The notes below the pieces were generated by a model, which was not told the DNA's origin, searched no databases, and saw only the letters and a program-made list of their open reading frames with translations. A DNA stretch of 64,000 nt from Mycolicibacterium litorale (lineage in GTDB: Bacteria > Actinomycetota > Actinomycetes > Mycobacteriales > Mycobacteriaceae): contig CP019882.1 in assembly GCA_002007745.1 (NCBI GenBank), positions 1,302,001 through 1,366,000 on the forward strand, read 5' to 3'. Position 1 is the stretch's first letter; the number at the start of each line of letters is the position of its first letter. Of the stretch, positions 9,170 through 17,889 are shown piece by piece. The position numbers were made by a program, and so were the translations under genes.

Positions 9170-10017
9170 CGCACCGCGGCTGTCTCAGCGGTCGTCGCCG
9201 AGTGCCATGCGGCAGGGTTGAGGCTGCGGAAGGGGTCGCGGGCACGAAGTTCCTGGAGTTCGGCGAGATCGCCTTCCAGTTGGGCCTGAACGCGACCCTT
9301 GACCTGGAGTATCCACTCGTCCGCTGCCACCCCCGGCGGCCCGGTGGTGCAGATTGCCGGGCCGAACCTGAGATACATCCGTTGCGGGCGGGGTATCAGC
9401 GTCGGTCCGACGCCGCGAAGAATGGGCATCGCCATGTCATCGCGTCCGGTCAACCGTTTGCCCAGCCAACCACTTGCTTTGCCCCACAGGCTGTCTCGCT
9501 CGGTGACACTGGTATACACATCATCTCCGCCGACCAGTGCGGCGGTGACAATCGGGTACTCGTGCGCTATGGCGACGCGAGCGAAGCCCGCGCGGTGCTC
9601 CCACCGGAGTTTGTATTCTTCGCCCTTGAATTTTGCGATCTCGCGGCCGCCACCGGGGAAGACGAGGACCGGCTCATTTGCGCGCATCAGCGCCGACGCC
9701 GCCTCCGGCGAGCCGACGACGCCGCCGAAGGCCTCCATGAGGTGCCGTTGCGTACCTCTCATCCGGCCGAACTGTCGGTCGGCCAAGGGGCGCAAGCGCT
9801 TTCCCACTGTCTTGCGCACGAAGTACGGGATCAACACGATCTCACAGGCAGACATCTGGGTGTGGTTGCCGACCAGCAGGAATCGGCCATCAGCGGGCAG
9901 ATTCTCCAGACCGTCGACATAGGGTCGGTAGAGATCCATGAGCGGCTGCACATTGTCGGCACCCGTCGCCAGGACGCGTCGCCACGCCGACACCTGTAGC
10001 TCGTCCAAGCGCGACAC
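9166..10017 (-). CDS. Lysophospholipid acyltransferase-like protein (PlsC superfamily)
   Basis: This is an acyltransferase of the glycerolipid/PlsC superfamily, about 283 residues. Seen: block I as VGNHTQMSACE, a block III-like FPGGGREI, and a LGK/PILRG block. Block I normally has His-X4-Asp; here the Asp position is Ala, with Glu two places later, so the catalytic dyad is atypical. The protein has no clear signal peptide and would act at the inner face of the membrane. GTG 10017 is eight bases after an AAAGG site; GTG 10026 is an alternative. First gene of the operon with the TetR regulator, and its promoter has a strong inverted repeat. Confidence 0.75.
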   Translation of the reverse strand: MSRLDELQVSAWRRVLATGADNVQPLMDLYRPYVDGLENLPADGRFLLVGNHTQMSACEIVLIPYFVRKTVGKRLRPLADRQFGRMRGTQRHLMEAFGGVVGSPEAASALMRANEPVLVFPGGGREIAKFKGEEYKLRWEHRAGFARVAIAHEYPIVTAALVGGDDVYTSVTERDSLWGKASGWLGKRLTGRDDMAMPILRGVGPTLIPRPQRMYLRFGPAICTTGPPGVAADEWILQVKGRVQAQLEGDLAELQELRARDPFRSLNPAAWHSATTAETAAVR

Positions 10018-10045
10018 CGCGACCACCTTTCGTTAGACAACCTCT

Positions 10046-10079
10046 ACAATAACTGACCAGTTTGGTCGTTTGGTCAGTT
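10046..10079. promoter_or_regulatory. TetR operator and promoter of the acyltransferase-TetR operon
   Basis: A -10 hexamer TATTGT (minus strand, 10051-10046) abuts a perfect 9-bp inverted repeat, AACTGACCA (10051-10059) and TGGTCAGTT (10071-10079). Inside it is a second copy of the right half-site, TGGTC at 10063-10067. The half-sites start at 10055, 10063 and 10071, an exact 8-bp step. The cluster covers the -35 region, so repressor binding would block transcription. The regulator is most likely the TetR protein of the same operon. Confidence 0.7.
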
Positions 10080-10128
10080 GGTGAGGTGGGTCACAGTGCG
10101 ATGGTGGCGATCGGGTGGGTCCTGTGCG

Positions 10129-11214
10129 CTAGGCGGTGACCGGAGTCTTGGCCTGACCTTTCATCTGCGCGTACAGCTCGGTGTAGTACGGCAGGCAGTG
10201 TTGTAGCGCCTCGGCGGTGGTGTAGAGCGGCTGGTAGCCGAGATCGCGGCGGGCCTTGTCGATGGAGAAATAGTTGTCCACCGAAACCCGCTCGACGGCA
10301 AGAGGTTCCAGCGGTGGCTGGGGCAGTCCGAACCGGAAGTGCAGCCACTGCCATGCGCTGAGCGCCGCGTGCACCGGGCGTCCGGGCACCCGGAAGGACG
10401 GCCACCGCTCGCCGCAGGCCTCGACGACGGGGCGGGAGAAGTCGAACATGTTGATCGGTTCACCGTCGTTGATGAAGTAGGCCTGCCCCGGTGCGGTGCC
10501 GCCGGGTACCAGATGCTGTGCGGCCAGGATGAATCCATGCACCAAGTTGTGCACGTAGGAGTTATCGAGCCGAGCGTGTTCGCTGCCCACCAGCACCTTC
10601 ACGTGGCCGGCCAGCACCCGCTCGAAGAGCTTGCGGAACATGGTCTGGTCGCCGCGGCCCCAGATGCCCGACGGCCGGATCGAACAGGTCAGCAGGCCGC
10701 CGACACCGTTCTGGCTGAGCACGAACTTCTCGGCGACCACCTTGGTCTCGGTGTAGAGGTCGTTGAAACGCGATGTGTAGGGCAGGGTTTCGTCGCCGCC
10801 AGCGATGCGTTGCCCGCCCATGACCACGCTGTTGGACGCGGTGTACACGAATCGCTTGACACCTGCGGCCTGGGCGGCGTGGATCAGATTCTTGGTGCCG
10901 CCGACATTGACGTCGAAGCTGCGCTTGCGGTACTCCTCGGTGGCCGAGCCGCCGCCCATCAGGTCGATGATCGCCGCGGTGTGGATGATGGTGTCGATTC
11001 CGGCGACCGCCGCCGCGACCGTGTCGGCGTCACAGATGTCCCCGGTGACCACCTCGAGCCGTTCGTGCGCGGGAAGCGGTGAGGGCGCCCGGTCGAAGGC
11101 CCGCACGAAGTGGCCCCGCTCGAGCAGTTCGGTCACCAGGTTGGCGCCGACGAAACCGGCGCCACCGGTCACCAGGACCCGGCCCAGTTCGGTAGTCAAT
11201 GTGGCATCACCCAT
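10129..11214 (-). CDS. hsd: 3-beta-hydroxysteroid dehydrogenase (cholesterol dehydrogenase type)
   Basis: This is a 361-residue NAD-dependent 3-beta-HSD family protein, matching in sequence and gene order the cholesterol dehydrogenase Rv1106c. That enzyme oxidises cholesterol to cholest-4-en-3-one, the entry step of sterol breakdown. Seen: VTGGAGFVG (15-23), and the catalytic YTETK (154-158) with an upstream TASNS. Membrane-associating hydrophobic residues lie near the C-terminus. The start ATG 11214 has a leaderless TATCCT (11227-11222) seven bases upstream. A KstR-like box (11230-11243) lies just before that, consistent with sterol control. Neighbours xseB and xseA downstream in order on the same strand are unrelated in function. 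Confidence 0.9.
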   Translation of the reverse strand: MGDATLTTELGRVLVTGGAGFVGANLVTELLERGHFVRAFDRAPSPLPAHERLEVVTGDICDADTVAAAVAGIDTIIHTAAIIDLMGGGSATEEYRKRSFDVNVGGTKNLIHAAQAAGVKRFVYTASNSVVMGGQRIAGGDETLPYTSRFNDLYTETKVVAEKFVLSQNGVGGLLTCSIRPSGIWGRGDQTMFRKLFERVLAGHVKVLVGSEHARLDNSYVHNLVHGFILAAQHLVPGGTAPGQAYFINDGEPINMFDFSRPVVEACGERWPSFRVPGRPVHAALSAWQWLHFRFGLPQPPLEPLAVERVSVDNYFSIDKARRDLGYQPLYTTAEALQHCLPYYTELYAQMKGQAKTPVTA

Positions 11215-11221
11215 GCCGGCG

Positions 11222-11243
11222 AGGATAACTGAAACACGTTCCA
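11222..11243. promoter_or_regulatory. KstR-like box and -10 element of hsd
   Basis: TGAAACACGTTCCA (11230-11243) fits the published KstR pattern TnnAACnnGTTnnA exactly and sits in a longer near-palindrome, AACTGAAAC/GTTCCAGTT. The -10 hexamer TATCCT on the minus strand (11227-11222) begins two bases away. A bound repressor would therefore cover the promoter. Confidence 0.75.
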
Positions 11244-11268
11244 GTTTGCTATTGCCCCTGGTAGCCGC

Positions 11269-11499
11269 TCAGTCCTCGGCGTCGTCGCGGGCGGCAAGGG
11301 CATCCTCGATGCGTTTGCGCGCACCGGCTAAGTGCTCTTCACAGCGTCGTGCCAGTTCCTCGCCGCGCTCCCACAGCTTCAGCGACGTATCAAGATCAAG
11401 GCCGCCCTGCTCGAGGACCCGCACCACCTCGGTGAGTTCGTCGCGACACTGCTCATAGCCGAGCTCACTAACGGGCTTCATGTCCGGTTTGTCGCTCAT
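11269..11499 (-). CDS. xseB: Exodeoxyribonuclease VII small subunit
   Basis: This is a 76-residue XseB, the small subunit of exonuclease VII, which degrades single-stranded DNA from either end in the cytoplasm. The family signature is present: [20 protein letters not shown] followed by [19 protein letters not shown], two helices forming the coiled coil that packs on XseA. The start overlaps the stop of xseA by 4 bp, so the subunits are translationally coupled. Several XseB subunits bind one XseA in characterised complexes. The acidic C-terminus (DDAED) is short and ordinary. Confidence 0.95.
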   Translation of the reverse strand: MSDKPDMKPVSELGYEQCRDELTEVVRVLEQGGLDLDTSLKLWERGEELARRCEEHLAGARKRIEDALAARDDAED

Positions 11500-12734
11500 G
11501 CAGCTCCATCCGTCGGGCCGGTACTGGTGGCGCCCACCGCGCCGTCGGCCACCCGGATGCGCAGCCGGGTTCCCGCCGGCGCGTCGGCGGTCGACCGGAG
11601 GATGTCTGCCGCGCCCTCGTCCTCGCCGAACACCTGGACCACCGCATAGCCGCGCGCCAACGTCGCGGCCGGGCCCAGCGTGGCCAACCGAGCCGCCAGG
11701 TGACCGATCCGGTCGGATTCGACGGCCACCATCCGGTTGATGTCGCGGCGCACCGCGGCGCGGGCCCGGTCGACTTCCTCGCTGCGCTGATGCAGGGCGC
11801 GCAGCGGGTCGGCCAGCACCGGGCGGCTGCGCAGGTGGGTCAGGGTGCGCTGTTCGCGGCCCACCCAGTTGCGCAACGCCTGGGCGCTGCGATGGCGCAG
11901 CTCACGCACCAGACTCAGTTCGGCGGCCGTGTCGGGCACCACCTTCTTGGCCGCGTCGGTGGGGGTCGCCGCCCGCAGGTCGGCGACCAGATCGCACAGC
12001 GGGTTGTCCGGTTCGTGCCCGACGGCGCTGACCACCGGCGTGGTGCAGGCGGCGATCGCGCGGCACAGCGTCTCGTCGGAGAACGGCAGCAGGTCCTCCA
12101 CACTGCCGCCGCCACGAGCGATCACGATGACGTCGACCTCGGGGTCGGCATCCAGCGCCGCCAGCGCCTCCACGATCTGGGCCACCGCGTTGACGCCCTG
12201 CACGGCGGTGTTGCGAATGGCGAAGCGCACCGCGGGCCAGCGGGCGGCAGCCACCGTGGTCACATCGTGTTCGGCCGCGCTGGCGCGCCCGGTGATCAGA
12301 CCGACGGTGGACGGCAGGAACGGCAGCGGCCGCTTCAGGCGCGGGTCGAACAGGCCCTCGGCCTCCAGCAGGCGGCGTAACCGTTCGATGCGGGCGAGCA
12401 GCTCGCCGACGCCGACCGCGCGAATAGCGCTGACCCGCAACGAGAACGAGCCGCGCACGGTATAGAAGGTCGGCTTGCCGCAGACCACCACCTGGGTGCC
12501 TTCGGTGAGCTTGACCGGCGCCGAGGCCAGCACGTCACGCGGGCAGCTGATGTCCAGCGACATGTTGGCGGCCGGATCGCGCAGCACCATGTAGGCCGTC
12601 GAACTGCGGACATTGATCTGGGTCAGCTGCCCCTCCACCCACACCGTGCCCAGCTTGTCGATCCAGCCGGCCACCCGGATGGCCACCGCGCGGACCGGGT
12701 AAGGGTTCTCCGCCGAGCTGCCCTGATCGCTCAC
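11496..12734 (-). CDS. xseA: Exodeoxyribonuclease VII large subunit
   Basis: This is the 412-residue catalytic subunit of exonuclease VII. An N-terminal OB-fold (about 10-110) starts with [20 protein letters not shown]. The nuclease domain carries the family motifs [34 protein letters not shown] and [22 protein letters not shown]-terminal helical stretch contacts XseB. It acts on single-stranded DNA in mismatch repair and in resolving DNA-protein adducts. GTG 12734 overlaps the stop of the upstream Rv1109c-like gene (12731), giving a three-gene operon. Length is normal for actinobacteria. Confidence 0.95.
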   Translation of the reverse strand: MSDQGSSAENPYPVRAVAIRVAGWIDKLGTVWVEGQLTQINVRSSTAYMVLRDPAANMSLDISCPRDVLASAPVKLTEGTQVVVCGKPTFYTVRGSFSLRVSAIRAVGVGELLARIERLRRLLEAEGLFDPRLKRPLPFLPSTVGLITGRASAAEHDVTTVAAARWPAVRFAIRNTAVQGVNAVAQIVEALAALDADPEVDVIVIARGGGSVEDLLPFSDETLCRAIAACTTPVVSAVGHEPDNPLCDLVADLRAATPTDAAKKVVPDTAAELSLVRELRHRSAQALRNWVGREQRTLTHLRSRPVLADPLRALHQRSEEVDRARAAVRRDINRMVAVESDRIGHLAARLATLGPAATLARGYAVVQVFGEDEGAADILRSTADAPAGTRLRIRVADGAVGATSTGPTDGAA

Positions 12735-13312
12735 TTGGCGGAGGCGCGGGTGATCCTGTTGGCCAGCAGGGTCTGGAACGGAGCGCGGGCCTTGGCGGCC
12801 TCCTCGTAGGCGAGCAGGGCCTCGAGGTCGGCCACACTCAGCGACTGCAGCCGGGCCCGCAACTGGGCCAGCGTCAGCGACTCGTAGTCGAGCTCGGCAG
12901 CGATGGGCGGCGGCGTCACCGCGGTGGCGGCCGGTTCGGTGTTCTTGGTGGCTTCGGTCTGGGCCGCCTTGACGTCGTCGATCCCGTCCGTCATCGAGTA
13001 CAGCGCGAACCGGCCCTCGGTGCGGCGCTCACCGTCGGCGGCCGGTGCGTCGGCATCGTCGTCGGGCAGATCCTCGTCGAACGTCGCCCACTCCGGCTGC
13101 TCATCCTTGGGCGGGAAGATGCTCTCGAGCGCGGAGTCACCCTTGATCACCAGGTCGGCCAGGTCCTGCTGCACTTTCATCACGACGTGCGCGACGGTGC
13201 TGACCACCGTCATCGGATACATCAGGATGGTCTGCGGCAGCTTGCGGGTTTCCTCGATGGCGGTCACGGCGGCGCCGACCAGCAGACGAACCCCGTACGG
13301 TGCGGTTGCCAT
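12731..13312 (-). CDS. Conserved mycobacterial protein (Rv1109c-like)
   Basis: This is a 193-residue protein without a recognised fold name. The N-terminal third is hydrophobic and helical ([20 protein letters not shown] and a [19 protein letters not shown] run), possibly membrane-associated. An acidic, low-complexity middle ([17 protein letters not shown]) follows, then a C-terminal helical hairpin ([20 protein letters not shown]) of the kind seen in lipid-droplet-associated proteins. Its position between xseA and ispH matches Rv1109c. Start ATG 13312 has a leaderless TAGGCT (13325-13320) seven bases upstream. It is the first gene of the xse operon. Confidence 0.85.
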   Translation of the reverse strand: MATAPYGVRLLVGAAVTAIEETRKLPQTILMYPMTVVSTVAHVVMKVQQDLADLVIKGDSALESIFPPKDEQPEWATFDEDLPDDDADAPAADGERRTEGRFALYSMTDGIDDVKAAQTEATKNTEPAATAVTPPPIAAELDYESLTLAQLRARLQSLSVADLEALLAYEEAAKARAPFQTLLANRITRASAK

Positions 13313-13365
13313 GGGCCACAGCCTACGGCTGGCCGGTCCAGGTTGCGGGAACGTACCCTGAAACC
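13313..13365. promoter_or_regulatory. Divergent leaderless promoters, Rv1109c-like gene and ispH
   Basis: This 53-bp gap holds two promoters facing apart. TAGGCT (13325-13320, minus) serves ATG 13312 with seven bases between. TACCCT (13354-13359, plus) serves ATG 13366 with six bases between. Neither start has a ribosome site. The -10 elements are 28 bp apart, so the two polymerases would compete for the same stretch. Confidence 0.6.
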
Positions 13366-14367
13366 ATGCCGCCAACTGTGAACATGGGGATACCCGGTGC
13401 GTCGAGTACGGCGGCCGAGCGTGCTGCCGGTAAGCGGGTGCTGTTGGCCGAGCCACGCGGCTACTGCGCAGGCGTGGACCGCGCCGTCGAGACCGTGGAA
13501 CGGGCCCTGGAGAAGCACGGCGCCCCGGTGTACGTGCGCCACGAGATCGTGCACAACAAGCACGTGGTGGAGACGCTGGCCAAGGCCGGTGCGGTGTTCG
13601 TCGACGAGACCGACGAGGTGCCGGAGGGGGCCATCGTGGTGTTCTCCGCGCACGGGGTGGCCCCGACCGTGCACGAAACCGCTGCCGAGCGCAGCCTGCA
13701 GGTCATCGATGCCACCTGCCCGCTGGTCACCAAGGTGCACAACGAGGCCAAGCGGTTCGCCCGCGACGACTACGACATCCTGCTGATCGGCCACGAAGGA
13801 CACGAGGAGGTCGTCGGCACCGCCGGTGAGGCGCCCGACCACGTACAGGTGGTCGACAACCCCGACGCGGTGGACAACGTCACCGTGCGGGACCCGAACA
13901 AGGTCATCTGGCTGTCGCAGACCACGCTGTCCGTCGACGAGACCATGGAGACGGTGCGCCGGCTCCGCGAGAAGTTCCCGACACTGCAGGACCCGCCCAG
14001 CGACGACATCTGCTACGCGACCCAGAACCGGCAGGGCGCGGTCAAGGCGATGGCGCCGGAGTGCGACCTCGTCATCGTCGTCGGATCGCGCAACTCGTCG
14101 AACTCGGTGCGGCTGGTCGAGGTGGCGCTGGGCGCTGGTGCGCAGGCCTCCCACCTGGTGGATTACGCCGACGATATCGACCCGGCCTGGTTGTCGGGGG
14201 TCACCACCGTCGGTGTGACGTCAGGGGCCTCGGTTCCCGAGGTGCTGGTTCGCGGCGTGCTGGAACGGCTGGCCGACTTCGGCTACGCCACCGTGCAGCC
14301 GGTGACCACGGCCAACGAGACGTTGGTGTTCGCGCTGCCGCGGGAGATCCGTCCAGCCCGCACCTGA
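13366..14367 (+). CDS. ispH: 4-hydroxy-3-methylbut-2-enyl diphosphate reductase
   Basis: This is a 333-residue IspH (LytB), the last enzyme of the MEP isoprenoid pathway. It reduces HMBPP to IPP and DMAPP with a 4Fe-4S cluster in the cytoplasm. The three cluster cysteines are visible: C34 in [10 protein letters not shown]118 in DATCPLV and C216 in [18 protein letters not shown] and GHEGHEE supply substrate-binding His and Glu residues. The order matches lytB2/Rv1110. ATG 13366 follows a TACCCT hexamer by six bases, so earlier in-frame codons are rejected. Essential in mycobacteria unless a second copy exists. Confidence 0.96.
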   Translation: MPPTVNMGIPGASSTAAERAAGKRVLLAEPRGYCAGVDRAVETVERALEKHGAPVYVRHEIVHNKHVVETLAKAGAVFVDETDEVPEGAIVVFSAHGVAPTVHETAAERSLQVIDATCPLVTKVHNEAKRFARDDYDILLIGHEGHEEVVGTAGEAPDHVQVVDNPDAVDNVTVRDPNKVIWLSQTTLSVDETMETVRRLREKFPTLQDPPSDDICYATQNRQGAVKAMAPECDLVIVVGSRNSSNSVRLVEVALGAGAQASHLVDYADDIDPAWLSGVTTVGVTSGASVPEVLVRGVLERLADFGYATVQPVTTANETLVFALPREIRPART

Positions 14368-14376
14368 GCGAGCGCG

Positions 14377-15501
14377 TCAGCGGTCGTAGCGCCAGGGCGA
14401 CTGGTCGTCCTGGTCCGGCTCGTCCCCGCGATAACGCACCCGGGATACCGGGTGATGACCGCCGGCGTCGCCGTTGGAGCCGACCGGCGGCCGCCGCCGT
14501 GGTGGCGGTTGGTAGGGCGGATACGGCTCATAGGGTTCGAACCGGCTGCTGCGCCGGGGCGCCGAGCCGTTGGGGTCGCGCCGCTCACGGGGCTCCCGCC
14601 GCTCACGGGGCTCCCGCGGCTCACGGAGTTCGCGCCGTTCGCGTGGTTCGCGCCGCGGGGGCGGCTGGGTACGTGCGGAGGGGTCGCGCGGCTGGCGCGG
14701 GCGGCGGCGCGGAACGTCGGCGTCCTCGCGGCCGGGTGCGTCGGCATCCGGCGCCGGGCGTTGACGAGTGGGCTGACGAGTGGGTTGACGGCGCGGGCGC
14801 TCCTGGTCCGCCTCGGTGATGTCCTCCAATGGCGGACGGGCATGGCGCGAGCGGGTCGGCGCGGGACGCTTGGTGGGCCGACTCGAGCGCGGCCGCTTCT
14901 CGGCGGTCGCCGGCCGGTCGATGCCGTGCTTGCGTTTCGGGGTGTCCTCGTCGGCGTCCTCGGGTTCGGCCCGGTTGAGAACCGCGCCGAGCTTGGCTGC
15001 CAAACCGGCGAACACGCTGGGCGCTGCGGCGGTTTCGCCGTCGGCCGAGGCTGCGGGCACCGCGCGGTTCGACATCCCGAAGTACCAGCGCACCAGTCCG
15101 ATCAGCAGCACACCCGCCGAGGTGAACAACATCAACGGGAAACGTTCGATGAGCGGGTAACCGCAGTTGATCAACGTGTCCTTGATGCCGGTGAACTCCG
15201 CGCCGTGGAACAGGAAGTACGCCCCCGGCACCGACACGAACAGGATCAGTGGGGGCTGGATGACGGCGGTGAAGATGCTGGACTGCCGCACGGCCAGCAC
15301 GGCGGCCACACAACCGATGGCGTACATCGCGGCGAAGACGCCGCCCAGATCTTTGCCGCCCGAACCGGCTTCGAAGACGAACCCGATGGTGGTGGCGATC
15401 ACAGCGATCAGGACAGCTGCCCACCACGGCACGCCCGCCAAATTCGGGTGCGCGGAGCGATTGGCGGCCGCCACCGACGACCTGGCCCGCTGAGCTGACA
15501 C
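14377..15501 (-). CDS. Membrane protein with long basic C-terminal tail (Rv1111c-like, DUF6542)
   Basis: This is a 374-residue protein. The first 140 residues hold about four membrane segments (WWAAVLIAVIATTIGFVF, an AAMYAIGCVAAVLAVRQ run, PPLILFVSVPGAYFLF, FPLMLFTSAGVLLIGLV). The remaining 230 residues are low-complexity and strongly charged, with runs of RREPRERR and RQPTRQ repeats and a Pro/Tyr-rich end. The tail looks disordered and could bind nucleic acid or envelope polymers (inference). GTG 15501 is chosen because TACGGT (15513-15508) lies six bases upstream. Position between ispH and ychF matches Rv1111c. The biochemical role is unknown. Confidence 0.8.
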   Translation of the reverse strand: MSAQRARSSVAAANRSAHPNLAGVPWWAAVLIAVIATTIGFVFEAGSGGKDLGGVFAAMYAIGCVAAVLAVRQSSIFTAVIQPPLILFVSVPGAYFLFHGAEFTGIKDTLINCGYPLIERFPLMLFTSAGVLLIGLVRWYFGMSNRAVPAASADGETAAAPSVFAGLAAKLGAVLNRAEPEDADEDTPKRKHGIDRPATAEKRPRSSRPTKRPAPTRSRHARPPLEDITEADQERPRRQPTRQPTRQRPAPDADAPGREDADVPRRRPRQPRDPSARTQPPPRREPRERRELREPREPRERREPRERRDPNGSAPRRSSRFEPYEPYPPYQPPPRRRPPVGSNGDAGGHHPVSRVRYRGDEPDQDDQSPWRYDR

Positions 15502-15594
15502 ATGTAGACCGTACCGGTTCTGGATGAATGTGGACCGGCAGCGGGGCCGCGCGCCGACGGGCTTGCCGCCGCTTTCTCCTAGACTGTGTTCCCT

Positions 15595-16668
15595 GTGAGC
15601 CTGAGCCTCGGAATCGTCGGTCTGCCCAATGTGGGGAAATCGACTCTGTTCAACGCGCTGACCCGCAACAACGTGCTGGCAGCCAACTACCCGTTTGCCA
15701 CGATCGAGCCGAACGAGGGCGTCGTTCCGCTGCCGGATCCACGGCTGGCCAAGCTCGCCGAGATCTTCGGATCCGAACGGATCCTGCCGGCCCCGGTCAC
15801 CTTCGTCGACATCGCGGGCATCGTGAAGGGCGCCTCGGAGGGTGCCGGGCTGGGCAACAAGTTCCTGGCCAACATCCGGGAATGCGACGCCATCTGCCAG
15901 GTGGTGCGGGTGTTCGCCGACGACGACGTCGTCCACGTCGACGGCAAGGTGGACCCGCGGTCCGATATCGAGGTGATCGAGACCGAACTGATCCTGGCCG
16001 ATATGCAGACCCTCGAGAAGGCAGTGCCGCGGCTGGAGAAGGAAGCCCGCAACAACAAGGAGCGCAAACCGGTGCACGAGGCGGCGGTCGCCGCCCAGCA
16101 GGTTCTCGACTCCGGCAAGACGCTGTTCTCCACCGGCGGTGACTGGTCGTTGCTGCGCGAGCTGAATCTGATGACCACCAAGCCGTTCCTGTACGTGTTC
16201 AACGCCGACGAATCGGTGCTCACCGATTCCGCACGGGTGGCCGAATTGCGGGCGATGGTGGCCCCGGCCGACGCGGTGTTCCTGGACGCCAAGATCGAGG
16301 CCGAGCTGCAGGAGCTCGACGACGAGTCGGCCGCCGAGCTCCTGGAGTCCATCGGCCAGACCGAGCGCGGCCTGGATGCGTTGGCGCGGGCGGGTTTTCA
16401 CACTCTGAATCTGCAGACCTATCTGACCGCAGGGCCGAAAGAGGCGCGGGCGTGGACGATTCACCGTGGTGACACCGCCCCGAAGGCGGCCGGGGTGATC
16501 CACTCCGACTTCGAGAAGGGCTTCATCAAGGCCGAGATCGTCTCCTTCGACGACTTGGTGCAGGCCGGCTCGATGGCGGCGGCCAAGGCTGCCGGCAAGG
16601 TCCGGATGGAGGGCAAGGACTACGTCATGGCCGACGGCGACGTGGTGGAGTTCCGGTTCAACGTGTAG
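15595..16668 (+). CDS. ychF: Redox-regulated ATPase/GTPase YchF (Obg family)
   Basis: This is a 357-residue YchF/Ola1 protein, a P-loop nucleotidase that binds ribosomes and prefers ATP over GTP in most species. Motifs: P-loop GLPNVGKS (9-16), switch II DIAGIVKGA (72-80), a NxDE-type G4 replacement (FNADES), and a C-terminal TGS domain (LQTYLTAGPKEARAWTIHRG). GTG 15595 gives the standard VSLSLGIVGLPNVGKST start. No ribosome site is present, but TAGACT at 15580-15585 lies nine bases upstream, suggesting a leader of at most a few bases. Order matches Rv1112. Confidence 0.95.
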   Translation: MSLSLGIVGLPNVGKSTLFNALTRNNVLAANYPFATIEPNEGVVPLPDPRLAKLAEIFGSERILPAPVTFVDIAGIVKGASEGAGLGNKFLANIRECDAICQVVRVFADDDVVHVDGKVDPRSDIEVIETELILADMQTLEKAVPRLEKEARNNKERKPVHEAAVAAQQVLDSGKTLFSTGGDWSLLRELNLMTTKPFLYVFNADESVLTDSARVAELRAMVAPADAVFLDAKIEAELQELDDESAAELLESIGQTERGLDALARAGFHTLNLQTYLTAGPKEARAWTIHRGDTAPKAAGVIHSDFEKGFIKAEIVSFDDLVQAGSMAAAKAAGKVRMEGKDYVMADGDVVEFRFNV

Positions 16669-16687
16669 GCGGCAGAAGAAGTGATGT

Positions 16688-17092
16688 ATGGCTCAGGCTG
16701 ACGTGTTGACCATTTACCGCGACTACCTGCGGTGCTTGAACGCCCGACGATGGGACGAACTCTCGCGCTTCGTGTCGGATGAGGTCGTCTACAACGGAGT
16801 CCGGGTGGGGCTCAGCGGCTACCGGGCGATGCTGGAAAGCGACACCGGCGCAACACAGGACCTTCAGTTCGTCCCAGAAATTCTGATCGCCGACGGTCAG
16901 ATGGTTTCTTGCAGGCTCTTCTTCCAGTGCACTCCACAGCGGACTTTCCTGGGCTTCGAACCGACGGGTGGGCAGGTGTCGTTCGCGGAGCACGCCCTGT
17001 ACAGATTCGAGAACGGACGGATAGCCGAGGTGTGGTCTGTGATCGATAAGGAAGCCGTTCGCGAGCAGATTTCTCGTCAGGCACCCGCCTGA
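16688..17092 (+). CDS. SnoaL-like / NTF2-fold protein
   Basis: This is a 134-residue single-domain protein of the SnoaL-like (ester cyclase) NTF2-like type. Typical features: an N-terminal helix followed by LNARRWDELSRFVSDEVVYN, then GYRAMLESD and a C-terminal beta-sheet ending ALYRFENGRIAEVWSVIDKE. Members bind or isomerise small hydrophobic compounds, but the catalytic residues vary and the substrate is not predictable. It starts 20 bases after ychF and may be read from the same transcript. It converges on a methyltransferase gene. Confidence 0.7.
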   Translation: MAQADVLTIYRDYLRCLNARRWDELSRFVSDEVVYNGVRVGLSGYRAMLESDTGATQDLQFVPEILIADGQMVSCRLFFQCTPQRTFLGFEPTGGQVSFAEHALYRFENGRIAEVWSVIDKEAVREQISRQAPA

Positions 17093-17095
17093 GAC

Positions 17096-17794
17096 TCAGG
17101 CGTAGCCCACCCACCCATGCAGGGTGAACGCCGAGAAGAACTCGGTGACATCGGTGAATCCGGCCTCCTGAAGAACCGCCCGGTCACGCTCGGGGCTTAA
17201 CACCGGCACCTCGGTGGCGATCGCGTTGCGCGCCTTGTCCACGTCGGCGGGCGCGTTGCCCGAGGCGAGCAGGGTTGCGACGTGACGTCGCAGCCACAGC
17301 TCCCGCTCGGCGTCGTCGGCGTGCGGAAAGCTCAGGTGCGCGACGACGAACGGCGCACCGGGCGCCAGCCGCCGCCGTACCTCGGCGACGGTGCGGCGGC
17401 GTTCGTCCTCGGGCAGAAAGTGCAGGGTGAACAGGCTGGTCGCGCCGGCGAACGGTCCCGAAGGGGCATCATCGATGTAGCCGTGGTGCATGACCACCCG
17501 CGGGGCATGTGGTTCGAGTGTGCGTGCGGCCAGCTCCAGCATCGGTTTTGACGGGTCGACGGCGTCGAAGGTCCATCCGGGCGCAGCTTCGGCAAGAGAT
17601 CGAGTTTCCAAGCCGCCACCAGCACCGAGCACCAGGATCCGGGCATCGTCGGGGGCGTGTTCGGCCAGCAGGATCGTCACCATCCGATGCAGGTCCCGGA
17701 CCATGGGCATCATCTGCGCGACACGGTCGGCATACAGCTCGACGAACTGGGGATCATCGAAGACATCGGGATAGTGGTTGGGAGAGTTGGCCAT
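17096..17794 (-). CDS. Class I SAM-dependent methyltransferase
   Basis: This is a 232-residue methyltransferase with a Rossmann-like core. Motif I is ILVLGAGGGLETRSLAE, followed by an acidic residue closing beta-2 (FDAVDPSKPML) and a motif IV-like SLFTLHFLPEDERRR. C-terminal residues form the cap. It resembles the small-molecule methyltransferases of the UbiE/TylF-like group; the acceptor is unknown. ATG 17794 (MANSPNHYPD) is preferred over the earlier in-frame GTG because homology begins there. The gene lies between unrelated small genes. Confidence 0.8.
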   Translation of the reverse strand: MANSPNHYPDVFDDPQFVELYADRVAQMMPMVRDLHRMVTILLAEHAPDDARILVLGAGGGLETRSLAEAAPGWTFDAVDPSKPMLELAARTLEPHAPRVVMHHGYIDDAPSGPFAGATSLFTLHFLPEDERRRTVAEVRRRLAPGAPFVVAHLSFPHADDAERELWLRRHVATLLASGNAPADVDKARNAIATEVPVLSPERDRAVLQEAGFTDVTEFFSAFTLHGWVGYA

Positions 17795-17889
17795 TCCACG
17801 ATCGTGTCGAGACACCATCGATATGGCAAGCTCGTTTGCCGATCAGGCAATCTCATCATCGTGTCGGTGCTGTGTTCTAGCGTGCGGGC

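Noticed and set aside
12731-13456. Longer start of the Rv1109c-like gene at 13456
   Set aside because: It would run through the ispH start; ATG 13312 has a leaderless promoter and the conserved N-terminus.
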